A stretch of 64,000 bases of DNA from positions 1 through 64,000 of the forward strand of contig NZ_JFZG01000010.1 in assembly GCF_000607165.1 (NCBI RefSeq). The letters run 5' to 3'. The DNA comes from Ralstonia pickettii (GTDB lineage: Bacteria; Pseudomonadota; Gammaproteobacteria; Burkholderiales; Burkholderiaceae). The notes beneath the pieces are model-generated. The model saw only the letters and a list, made by a program, of their open reading frames with translations, did not search any database and was not told the origin of the DNA. The position numbers were made by a program, and so were the translations under genes. Positions 35,593 to 43,279 of the stretch are shown one piece after another. Within the stretch, counting starts at the first letter, position 1, and each line of letters starts with the position of its first letter.

Positions 35593-36218
35593 GTCGCCTC
35601 CGACGGCAGGGCGTGCGGGCGCACAATCCAATGACGGAACGCCATTTCCGCTACAACCAACACACCGACCAAGACGTAAGCGATCACGCCGTTGTACAAC
35701 GCCCATGCACCGCGCGACCAGTACAGGGCCGCGATCATTGCCGTCACTCCGTTGAGTGCGAAGAAAACGCACCACGCCTGCGTGACGCGCCGCGTATAGC
35801 AAACGGCGCGCGGCTGCAGGTCGGGCAGGCGCATGCGCGCAAACTTTTCGATCATGGAAGGGCCCGAGCGAAGGGTAGCTGCAAAGCTCAGCAACAGCCC
35901 AGCATTGACCAGCGCCGGATACAGGCGCAGCAGCAATTCGCTATCCGTGATGGCGACGGCGGCGGACATGCATGTCAGCGTTCCCGCAGTCAGCCAATCC
36001 AGCGGCGTGAGCTGGCGCAGCAGCGTCGATACGCTGCCCGCGCCGATCCACCGCTGCATCCAGAGCAACGCCAGCAGCGCGATGCCGGCGTAGCGCGGTG
36101 TGCCGAAATGCCATGCCCCGATCAGCACCAGCGGATACGCGATCTTCAACGCCGCTTGAGCGGCGCCACGCGCCCACTTGGGCAGTGCGAGGGGTTGGCG
36201 GGCAGGTTGCGCCTGCAT
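35589..36218 (-). CDS. COG4648-type membrane protein of the polyene cluster
   Basis: A 209-aa protein with about five membrane helices (for example IAYPLVLIGAWHFGTPRYAG, IALLALLWMQRWI, AALYWSRGAWALYNGVIAYV). Proteins of this kind are regular members of aryl-polyene clusters with no assigned reaction. It lies between the ligase gene and the ACP genes. Confidence 0.75.
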   Translation of the reverse strand: MQAQPARQPLALPKWARGAAQAALKIAYPLVLIGAWHFGTPRYAGIALLALLWMQRWIGAGSVSTLLRQLTPLDWLTAGTLTCMSAAVAITDSELLLRLYPALVNAGLLLSFAATLRSGPSMIEKFARMRLPDLQPRAVCYTRRVTQAWCVFFALNGVTAMIAALYWSRGAWALYNGVIAYVLVGVLVVAEMAFRHWIVRPHALPSEAT

Positions 36219-36222
36219 CCGC

Positions 36223-36468
36223 TTATGCCGCGAGCAGCGATTCGACTGCGCCGATGACGTCGCCCACCGTGCGTACCGTCTTGAATTCTTCGGGCTTGAT
36301 GCGGCGTCCTGTCATTTCCTGCAGCTTGATTGCCAGATCGACTGCATCGATGCTGTCCAGATCCAGCTCTTCAAATAGATGCGCCTCGGGCGTGACGCGT
36401 GCCGGATCGATATCGAAGTTCTCTTTGAAAATGACGCGGATGCGCTCGAGGATCTCAGTGTCCGTCAT
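36223..36468 (-). CDS. Acyl carrier protein 1
   Basis: An 81-aa ACP. The phosphopantetheine Ser is at 39 in FEELDLDSIDAVDLAIKLQE, within a typical four-helix acidic sequence. It carries the growing chain on its thioester arm. It is 5 nt from the membrane-protein gene and 43 nt from the second ACP gene. Confidence 0.93.
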   Translation of the reverse strand: MTDTEILERIRVIFKENFDIDPARVTPEAHLFEELDLDSIDAVDLAIKLQEMTGRRIKPEEFKTVRTVGDVIGAVESLLAA

Positions 36469-36511
36469 GATTTTTTTCTCCCTGTGCCTGCCGGTGCCAA
36501 TGCCCGGGCGA

Positions 36512-36769
36512 TTATTGTTGGCTCTTCACCAGTGCGGCGAGTGTGTTAATCGAGCGGAAATGCTCGCGCGTATGTTCGTCATTGGCGGCAATCGTCAATT
36601 GGTAACGCTTGCGCAGCACGATGCCGATTTCCAGTGCGTCAATGGAATCCAGGCCAATACCGTTCGTATCAAAGAGCGGGGCATCGTCGTCAATGTCCGC
36701 TGGCGTCATATCTTCCAGATCGAGCGCTTCGATAAGAAGTTGCTTAATTTCGAGCTTCAAAGAATCCAT
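36512..36769 (-). CDS. Acyl carrier protein 2
   Basis: An 85-aa ACP with phosphopantetheine Ser42 in TNGIGLDSIDALEIGIVLRK. It differs from ACP 1 mainly in helices I and III, suggesting division of labour (for example starter loading versus elongation). The ATG at 36769 overlaps the acyltransferase gene by 26 nt. Confidence 0.9.
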   Translation of the reverse strand: MDSLKLEIKQLLIEALDLEDMTPADIDDDAPLFDTNGIGLDSIDALEIGIVLRKRYQLTIAANDEHTREHFRSINTLAALVKSQQ

Positions 36770-37550
36770 GTTGCAGAAGATGATCGGTGATGTGGGTTTC
36801 GACGCCGGTGGTAAGTGCACGTGCGGCGAGCGCCGGCGGCGAGCCATCGGGCACGTATTGCGCGACGCTGATAGGCGGCAGCACGGCGATCTTCATGCAG
36901 AAGGCGCGTGGTGGCACGTCGTACCAACGCATGGTTTTGGTAAAGGCGGGCGGGTCGCAATCCATCAGCACGGGCACGATGGGGGCCCCCACGTTGAGCG
37001 CCATATGTGCAAAGCCGCGTGAGAATGGATGCAACCGATCCTTGGCTGGACTGCGCGTGCCTTCCGGGAAGATGATCATGGTGTACCCCGCGGCCAACTG
37101 GCGCGCGCTCGCCTCTACCAGTTCGGTCGGGTCTGCGTTGCTGATGTATTCGGCGGCACGCACGATGCCCCAGAAGCACGGGTTACCCCAGTGGGCCTTC
37201 TTCACCACGCAGCAGGCTGACGGAGTCAGCGCCAGGAGCACCATCACGTCCAGGTAGGTCGGGTGGTTGGCCACCACGATGGCGGGTCGGCGCGCACGCA
37301 GCTCCTCCGCACCTTGCACATCCAGCCTCATCACACCGAGCCATTGGAGCGCGCGAACCAGCGTACGGAAGAACCAATGGATAACGAACGTGACAGTGCG
37401 TTGGCGCGATGCCCGGTGCGGCCACAGCCAAGCCAAGGGAAATACGACGACGGAGAACAGCACCCCGCAGACGCCGAAGACGGTAAAGGCCAGCCCCGTT
37501 GCCACCAAGCGCCATGCCAAGTTGAGGCGGGCGCTCAGTGTGCTTGCCAT
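36744..37550 (-). CDS. PlsC-type 1-acylglycerol-3-phosphate acyltransferase
   Basis: A 268-aa membrane-bound acyltransferase. After two N-terminal hydrophobic segments come the HX4D motif (VANHPTYLD, His96) and FPEGTRS, with PIVPVLMDCD downstream. It would put the polyene or a fatty acid onto a glycerolipid-type anchor. It overlaps its neighbours on both sides (16 nt with the chain-length-factor gene). Confidence 0.9.
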   Translation of the reverse strand: MASTLSARLNLAWRLVATGLAFTVFGVCGVLFSVVVFPLAWLWPHRASRQRTVTFVIHWFFRTLVRALQWLGVMRLDVQGAEELRARRPAIVVANHPTYLDVMVLLALTPSACCVVKKAHWGNPCFWGIVRAAEYISNADPTELVEASARQLAAGYTMIIFPEGTRSPAKDRLHPFSRGFAHMALNVGAPIVPVLMDCDPPAFTKTMRWYDVPPRAFCMKIAVLPPISVAQYVPDGSPPALAARALTTGVETHITDHLLQHGFFEARN

Positions 37551-38245
37551 GGGCCCTCACGCCATTGCCACGTCCAGCTGCCGTCTGCGTGTTGCCAGAC
37601 GCCGGAGGTGCGGGACGACAGGCAGTGCAGAACGGCCTGGCTTTGGGTTGTCGTGACATTTGCCGCTTGCCCGCCCGCTGTCGCGGGGCCATGCGAACAC
37701 ACCAACGAGGCACTGGCCGAACCGTCGAGCAGTACGGCTAGCGCGCACGTATCCACCTCATCGGCCACGGAGCCGAAGCGCGCATCGGCGGGTTCATCGG
37801 CGTAGACCAGCAGCACCGGTGAAGCAGGGTCCGATGCGTACTGGGCATGCGCTTCCAGCAGAGCGAGCCCCAGCGTAGCCGGGCCGGCCGACACGGCGAT
37901 GGCAGGCGAGGTGTCGCCGCGCGCAATGCCAAATACGCCGCTCATGGCGTTGAGTACAGACAGGCTGAATGCGGTGGGGGAGACCGGGGCGGCGTTCTCG
38001 ATGTCGGCCAGGATGCCGGCCGTGCGGCGCAATTCGCCATGCCGGGAGGCAAAGACGACACGTGCGCGTGGGACATCGGCAGCGCAATCGTGTGCGACCT
38101 TCAGCGCGCTTTTAGAGAGCGTGCTCAGACGCCGCCGAACCATCGGTTCAATAAAACCGATTTCCGGAGACGATATTGAATCAGCACCAATGGCAGGCCA
38201 GCAGGACCAGCGAGCAACCGGGATTGTCCAGTGCAAATCGGGCAT
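37535..38245 (-). CDS. Ketosynthase-like chain-length factor
   Basis: A 236-aa protein of the short N-terminal ketoacyl-synthase type (Ketoacyl-synt_2). The region SAGPATLGLALLEAH stands where an active KS would have its Cys, so the nucleophile is missing. In characterised aryl-polyene systems such proteins pair with a KS (here probably KS 2) and act as chain-length factor. It is the first gene of the long minus-strand polyene operon, with a promoter candidate at 38449-38478. Confidence 0.8.
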   Translation of the reverse strand: MPDLHWTIPVARWSCWPAIGADSISSPEIGFIEPMVRRRLSTLSKSALKVAHDCAADVPRARVVFASRHGELRRTAGILADIENAAPVSPTAFSLSVLNAMSGVFGIARGDTSPAIAVSAGPATLGLALLEAHAQYASDPASPVLLVYADEPADARFGSVADEVDTCALAVLLDGSASASLVCSHGPATAGGQAANVTTTQSQAVLHCLSSRTSGVWQHADGSWTWQWREGPWQAH

Positions 38246-38448
38246 ATCGGTGTTCGCATGTGGAGCACTGCCAGTGGCCGCAATGTGTGCGGCGCCCGGC
38301 GCGGGGCTGGCTGTCGCGCATCAACGCAACACTTGCCTCACCCGATTCGCTCTCATTGTTTTCGATTGATCTGGGTGAATGCGCGGGCCGTTATTCTCAG
38401 CCGATTTTGTCTTTCAAAGCGCTTGCTATTCCCCAACCCTGGGGCCGA

Positions 38449-38478
38449 ATCATACTGAAAAGTCCCCTAGGAAAACAA
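38449..38478 (-). promoter_or_regulatory. Sigma-70-like promoter of the polyene operon
   Basis: On the minus strand TTGTTT (38473-38478), an 18-nt spacer, and TATGAT (38449-38454), leaving a leader of about 195 nt before the first ATG at 38245. Confidence 0.5.
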
Positions 38479-38495
38479 CCGCTTGCTTGACTTCG

Positions 38496-38539
38496 TGTCA
38501 CATGCGCGACGCTGGCGAGAATGCGCGAGGAATGTGACA
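38496..38539. promoter_or_regulatory. Inverted and direct repeats upstream of the polyene promoter
   Basis: TGTCACAT (38496-38503) and its exact complement ATGTGACA (38532-38539) are 28 nt apart, and ATGCGCGA occurs twice within (38502 and 38521, 19 nt apart). They lie 18-61 nt upstream of the -35 element, a position suited to an activator. Confidence 0.4.
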
Positions 38540-38639
38540 AAACAGGACGGCGTCGTTCGCGCGGTTATTGAAGTGATGGCGCTTGAATGGATTCCCCCAT
38601 GTAGAGGGGTATTGAAACCGCCGTTTTAATTTGTTCGGA

Positions 38640-39452
38640 TTATGGGCGAGGTTGGCCCGATGACGGGGGTGTACTGAACTGGCTGAACGCCCGCCCACCC
38701 AGGTCCAGTGCATCCATCACAGACCGCTCCACCACCGGCGCCAACGACGTCATCATCACCATGACGAGCATCAGCCCCACCACGAGCGTGGCGGCGATGC
38801 CCACGGCAAACGGGTTGAGCGCCTGCGCCGTGCGCGAGAGCACGGCAAAGCCGAGGTTGACGATCATCATGATCGCGATGATGGGCAGGGCGATGCGCAG
38901 GGCTAGCGCAAAGACGATCGTGCCGCCGCCGGCCAGCGTCTGCCAACCCGCGTTGCCCAGCGGCGCTGCCGAGACGGGCAGGGCGGTGAAGCTGTCGAAC
39001 AACGCGTGCAGCAGCACGAGATGGCCGTCACCTGCAATGAACGCGGTAACGGCCGTGAGGCTGAGGAAGCGGCCGAGGAGCATGCTGCTCTCGGTTTGCG
39101 TTGGGTCGAGCAGCGACGCAAAACCCAGGCCTATCTGCACCGACATCACTTCGCCGGCACCACTGATGGCCGAGAACACGAGCTGCACGCAAAAGCCCAG
39201 CGCCAGCCCGATCAACACCTGCACCAGCGTGATCCACAGCCCTTCGTATGAGCCCACCGACACGCCTGCGGGCACCGGCAGCATGGGCGCCAGCGCCACC
39301 GTGATGACCACGCCAAATGCCACCTTGATCGACGTCGGGATCTCGGTATTGGCAAACGGGGGCGCAATGGCGATGAACGCCAGCACGCGCACCAGCGGCC
39401 ACCAGTACATGGCGATCCAGCCGTTGAGCTGCGTGGCGGTGAATTGGATCAT
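38640..39452 (-). CDS. fliR: Flagellar export gate protein FliR
   Basis: A 270-aa inner-membrane export-gate subunit with many hydrophobic helices ([78 protein letters not shown]). The PTQT motif and overall order match FliR. It is the last gene of the fliLMNOPQR operon, with 33 nt to fliQ. A 394-nt gap then separates it from the polyene operon on the same strand. Confidence 0.94.
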   Translation of the reverse strand: MIQFTATQLNGWIAMYWWPLVRVLAFIAIAPPFANTEIPTSIKVAFGVVITVALAPMLPVPAGVSVGSYEGLWITLVQVLIGLALGFCVQLVFSAISGAGEVMSVQIGLGFASLLDPTQTESSMLLGRFLSLTAVTAFIAGDGHLVLLHALFDSFTALPVSAAPLGNAGWQTLAGGGTIVFALALRIALPIIAIMMIVNLGFAVLSRTAQALNPFAVGIAATLVVGLMLVMVMMTSLAPVVERSVMDALDLGGRAFSQFSTPPSSGQPRP

Positions 39453-39485
39453 CGTTGATTTGGCGGCTGCGTCAGCTCGGTGTCG

Positions 39486-39755
39486 TCAATTCACGTAGTT
39501 GGGGATATTGGTCAGCACGCCGCGCGTGTAGTCGACGATCACGGCGACGATCCACGGGCCGGCCAGCACCATCGTGGCCGCGACGGCCAGCAGCTTGGGG
39601 ATGAACGACAGCGTCTGCTCGTTGAGCTGCGTGGCGGCCTGGAATACTGCCACCAGCAGGCCGACGACGAGCGACACCAGCAACATCGGCGCGCCCACCA
39701 TCATGGCGACCTGCATGGCCTGGCGGGCCATATCCAGAACGTACTCGGGTGTCAT
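39486..39755 (-). CDS. fliQ: Flagellar export gate protein FliQ
   Basis: An 89-aa protein with two membrane helices (VGAPMLLVSLVVGLLVAVFQ and LLAVAATMVLAGPWIVAVIV) and the loop ATQLNEQTLSFIPK, all standard for FliQ. It forms the FliPQR gate complex of the flagellar type III system. Confidence 0.96.
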   Translation of the reverse strand: MTPEYVLDMARQAMQVAMMVGAPMLLVSLVVGLLVAVFQAATQLNEQTLSFIPKLLAVAATMVLAGPWIVAVIVDYTRGVLTNIPNYVN

Positions 39756-39774
39756 GTCGGTTTCCTATCGACGC

Positions 39775-40524
39775 TTATTGCACGAAGCTCTGCGCCAGCG
39801 AGCCCAGCAGCAGGTGCCAGCCATCCACCAGCACGAACAGCATGATCTTGAACGGCAGCGAGAAGATCGACGGCGTGACCATCATCATCCCCATCGACAT
39901 CAGCACCGCCGCCACCACGATGTCGATCACGAGGAACGGGATGAAGATGGCAAACCCGATTTGGAATGCGCTCTTCAGCTCGCTTGTGACGAAGGCGGGG
40001 ATGAGCGCGCGCATGGGCGTTTGCTCGGGCGAGGCAATGGCCGGCATGTTGCCCATCTTGACGAACAGGGCGAGATCCGGCTCGCGCGTCTGCTTGAGCA
40101 TGAACTGGCGCAGCGGCGTGGCGGCCGTGTCCATGGCCTGTTCGACGGTGATCTTGTTGTCACGCAGCGGCACGTAGGCGTCGGTGTAGACCTTGTCGAG
40201 CACCGGCGACATGACGAAGAACGTGAGGAACAGCGCCAGCCCGATCAGCACCTGGTTGGGCGGCGTGGTTTGCGTGCCCAGCGCATGGCGCAGCAATGAC
40301 AGGACGATGATGATGCGCGTGAAGCTGCTCATCATCAGAATGATCGCCGGCAGAAACCCGAGCGAGGTCAGGAAGACCAGCGTCTGGACGGGTAGCGAAT
40401 AGCTTTGGCCCCCGGCGGTGCCCGTGAGCAGCGGCAGGCCGGGTTGCGCCTGTGCGAACACGGCGGGCGCGGCGCCCAGCAGCGCCATTGCGATCAGGCA
40501 ACGGAAGAAGGTGCCCGCGTTCAT
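39775..40524 (-). CDS. fliP: Flagellar export gate protein FliP
   Basis: A 249-aa protein. A cleavable signal peptide ([18 protein letters not shown]) is followed by the FliP core ([80 protein letters not shown]). The ATG at 40524 overlaps fliO by 4 nt; the longer frame upstream is a shadow of fliO. Confidence 0.96.
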   Translation of the reverse strand: MNAGTFFRCLIAMALLGAAPAVFAQAQPGLPLLTGTAGGQSYSLPVQTLVFLTSLGFLPAIILMMSSFTRIIIVLSLLRHALGTQTTPPNQVLIGLALFLTFFVMSPVLDKVYTDAYVPLRDNKITVEQAMDTAATPLRQFMLKQTREPDLALFVKMGNMPAIASPEQTPMRALIPAFVTSELKSAFQIGFAIFIPFLVIDIVVAAVLMSMGMMMVTPSIFSLPFKIMLFVLVDGWHLLLGSLAQSFVQ

Positions 40525-40922
40525 TCCGACTTCCCCGTCAGATGACGTTTGAGCTGGATGGACAGCGCGTCGGCAAAGCGGGGCGGCTTGCCGGAGTTGG
40601 AAGAGCCGTCTCCGGATTGGTCGTCCGGCGCGGAAGCAGCTTCTGCGGGGCGCGGCAGCGTGTGGAGCGTCTGCACGTGCTGCTGAGTCACGCCCAACAC
40701 GAGCCACGTGCCTTCCACATCGACGACGACGACCTTCTCGCGGGCGCCCAGCATCTGCTGCGCAACCACGGTGATCACCTGGCTGCGGCGCCGGCCTAAA
40801 CCTGCGGGGCCCATGCCCGCGCGCTGCTGCAGACGGCGCAGTAGCCAGCCGGCCGCCACGATCATCGCCAACACTACAAACAGCCCGCCTAGGGTGCGGG
40901 CCCAATCCACTGCATGGTTCAT
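40521..40922 (-). CDS. fliO: Flagellar biosynthesis protein FliO
   Basis: A 133-aa protein with a single N-terminal membrane helix ([20 protein letters not shown]) and a small FliO domain ([20 protein letters not shown] followed by [17 protein letters not shown]). It helps FliP fold or assemble. The C-terminal tail is Ser/Gly-rich and ends in basic residues. Confidence 0.9.
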   Translation of the reverse strand: MNHAVDWARTLGGLFVVLAMIVAAGWLLRRLQQRAGMGPAGLGRRRSQVITVVAQQMLGAREKVVVVDVEGTWLVLGVTQQHVQTLHTLPRPAEAASAPDDQSGDGSSNSGKPPRFADALSIQLKRHLTGKSE

Positions 40923-40990
40923 TTCAACACCTTGCCCGGGGGGAGCACTGGTTGCTGTCAGGGTGCCGATTGACGGCGCACTTGTGTGGC

Positions 40991-41443
40991 TTATCGGTTC
41001 AACTTACGGATACGTTCCGACGGCGTAATGATGTCGGTGAGGCGGATACCGAACTTCTCGTTGACCACCACCACTTCACCTTGGGCGATCAGGTAGCCGT
41101 TGACAAGTACATCCATCGGCTCACCGGCCAGTGCGTCGAGTTCCACCACCGAACCTTGCGCGAGTTGCAGCAGGTTCTTGATGGGCACCTTGGTGCGACC
41201 CAGCTCCACCGTCAACTGCACGGGGATGTCCAGGATCATGTCGATGTCTTGGCGTTGGGCGCCGCCCAGGCCGTCGGCCGTCAGGGGCTTGAACACCGTG
41301 CCGGATTCGGCGGCGGGCGCGGGAGCCGGCGGGTTGGCCGCAGCACGCTGCGCGGCTTCCAGGGCCATGGCCTCTTCCATCGTCATCTCGACATCGATGT
41401 CGTCGGCGTTGGCTTCGGGGTTCATGGTCGGTTCAGTTGTCAT
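40991..41443 (-). CDS. fliN: Flagellar motor switch protein FliN
   Basis: A 150-aa switch protein. An acidic Ala-rich N-terminal extension precedes the SpoA domain (IDMILDIPVQLTVELGRTKV, IKNLLQLAQGSVVELDALAG, VNEKFGIRLTDIITPSERI). It forms the lower C ring with FliM and FliG and receives the CheY-P signal. It overlaps the end of fliM by 11 nt. Confidence 0.96.
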   Translation of the reverse strand: MTTEPTMNPEANADDIDVEMTMEEAMALEAAQRAAANPPAPAPAAESGTVFKPLTADGLGGAQRQDIDMILDIPVQLTVELGRTKVPIKNLLQLAQGSVVELDALAGEPMDVLVNGYLIAQGEVVVVNEKFGIRLTDIITPSERIRKLNR

Positions 41444-42443
41444 CGTCAGACTCCGTGGCAGACTCGCTGCCGCTCATATTCAGCATGCGGTTGACCCGCA
41501 GCGCGTATTGGCCGTTGAACGTGCCGTAGTTGCATTCCATGACGGGCACGCCGTCTACCTTGGCGGTCACGCAGTCATCCAGCTCCAGCGGAATGACGTC
41601 GCCCACCTTCATGTTCAGGATGTCGGACACCTGCACCTTGGCCGTAGCGAGGTCGGCAATCAGCTCCACCTCGGCGGTCTGCACCTGTTGCGACAGCAGC
41701 CGCAGCCAGCGCTTGTCCACTTCCAGCGCTTCGCCCTGGATGGCGGAGGTGAGCCGGTCGCGGATCGGCTCGATCATGGTGTACGGCATGCAGATGTGCA
41801 CGTCGCCGCCGTTACTGCCCAGCTCGATGCTGAAGCTGGTGGTGATCACCACTTCATTGGGCGTGGCCACGTTGGCGAACTCGGTGTGCATTTCCATGCG
41901 CAGGAATTCGAAATCGATCGGGTAGACCGGCTGCCACGCCTTGGCGTAGTGCTCGAACACAAGCTGCAGCATGCGCTGGATGATGCGCTGCTCCACGTTG
42001 GTAAAGTCGCGGCCTTCCACGCGCATGTGGAAGCGCCCGTCACCACCGAACAGGTTGTCGACCACCAGGAAGATGAGGTTGGGGTCGAACACGAACAACG
42101 CCGTGCCGCGCAGCGGCTTGACGTGCACAAGGTTGAGCGAGGTCGGCACCACCAGGTTGCGGATGAACTCGCTGTACTTCTGCACCTTCACCGGCCCGAC
42201 GGAGATTTCCGCGTTGCGCCGCATGAAGTTGAACAGCCCGATGCGCCAGTTGCGTGCGAACCGCTCGTTGATGATTTCCAGCGTGGGCATGCGCCCACGG
42301 ACGATGCGCTCCTGCGAGCCCAGGTTGTACGAGCGTATGCCTGAGGGGTCGGCGGCTTCGACAGGGTCGTCGTCCGCGTCATCGGACACGCCCTTCAGGA
42401 GCGCGTCGATTTCCTCCTGGGAAAGAAACTCTTCCTTGAGCAT
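41433..42443 (-). CDS. fliM: Flagellar motor switch protein FliM
   Basis: A 336-aa switch protein. The N-terminal CheY-P-binding motif LSQEEIDALLKGV is intact, followed by the middle domain (LEIINERFARNWRIGLFNFM, GGDGRFHMRVEGRDFTNVEQ) and the C-terminal SpoA domain (LNMKVGDVIPLELDDCVTAK). It follows fliL by 1 nt. Confidence 0.97.
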   Translation of the reverse strand: MLKEEFLSQEEIDALLKGVSDDADDDPVEAADPSGIRSYNLGSQERIVRGRMPTLEIINERFARNWRIGLFNFMRRNAEISVGPVKVQKYSEFIRNLVVPTSLNLVHVKPLRGTALFVFDPNLIFLVVDNLFGGDGRFHMRVEGRDFTNVEQRIIQRMLQLVFEHYAKAWQPVYPIDFEFLRMEMHTEFANVATPNEVVITTSFSIELGSNGGDVHICMPYTMIEPIRDRLTSAIQGEALEVDKRWLRLLSQQVQTAEVELIADLATAKVQVSDILNMKVGDVIPLELDDCVTAKVDGVPVMECNYGTFNGQYALRVNRMLNMSGSESATESDDDN

Positions 42444-42444
42444 G

Positions 42445-42942
42445 TCACTGGATCACAAAGTTGGTGAACAAGACATCAGCGACCGGCGATTCCTTGCCGA
42501 CAGCCTTGAAGACGTGTTCGCACAGTTCAACGATTTCCTTGGACAGCTTGACCTTGCCCTCCGCCGGATACAGCTCGGTGGGCGTCTTGCTGGCCAGCAG
42601 CATCAGGACCTTGCTGCGCAACTCGGGCGTATAGGTCTTGATCTCTTCTTCGGCATGCTTGTCGAAGCTCTTGAACGTAATGCCGATCTGCAGGTAACGG
42701 TCGTTGCCTTCTTCAGGCTGCAGATTGACGGTCAGGGTTTCCATGGCCACGAACACCGGCTCTTTGGGCTTGGGTGGTGCTGCGGGGCCGGATGCGGCGT
42801 GATTGCCGCCTCCGAGGAAGAACCAGGCAGCGCCGCCGCCCATGCCGGCGAGCAGGAGCACGATCAGGATGATCAGCAGCAGCTTGGTGGAGCCGCCCTT
42901 TGCTGGGGCGGGGGCGGTAGTGGCGGCAGCGGCTTCGGCCAT
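42445..42942 (-). CDS. fliL: Flagellar basal body-associated protein FliL
   Basis: A 165-aa protein: short cytoplasmic tail, one membrane helix (LLLIILIVLLLAGMGGGAAW), and the periplasmic FliL domain (ETLTVNLQPEEGNDRYLQIG, ending VADVLFTNFVIQ). It supports stator function. The ATG at 42942 is chosen; the frame runs further upstream but without family similarity. A run of nine C residues lies about 20 nt upstream of this start (plus-strand G9 at 42962-42970). It is the first gene of the fliLMNOPQR operon. Confidence 0.93.
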   Translation of the reverse strand: MAEAAAATTAPAPAKGGSTKLLLIILIVLLLAGMGGGAAWFFLGGGNHAASGPAAPPKPKEPVFVAMETLTVNLQPEEGNDRYLQIGITFKSFDKHAEEEIKTYTPELRSKVLMLLASKTPTELYPAEGKVKLSKEIVELCEHVFKAVGKESPVADVLFTNFVIQ

Positions 42943-43279
42943 GGGGATCACTCGGGGACTAGGGGGGGGGTGGGCTTTCCCGGCTCGCGTCGCGCAAGAC
43001 ACCGTAAAACAACGCAAAGCACAGAGTCGGGTTCTCGGATGGCATTCTTCCCCACCTCTGTCCAGCTCATTCCAGCAAGAAACGTGGTCAATCCCGCTTA
43101 TCTCGGGCGTTTGCGATGTGCAGGGTGGGACGGTATGTGCGCTGAAAGTGATTATCGAGGCACTTTTATGTGCCGATTACGTTGCGCCGGGCGCTTTACC
43201 CGTCGCGCCGCTCGCCGGCTCCGCCGCAAAAGTGACGTTGCCCGAAAGATTTGCCCGCACTTGCCGTTGTAATGATGGA
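42943..43279. promoter_or_regulatory. Divergent region between fliL and the GGDEF-EAL gene
   Basis: It holds the fliL operon promoter and perhaps the start of the plus-strand gene. Features seen are a G9 homopolymer (42962-42970) and no clear sigma-28 pair. The plus-strand frame stays open throughout, so part of it may be coding. Confidence 0.4.
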
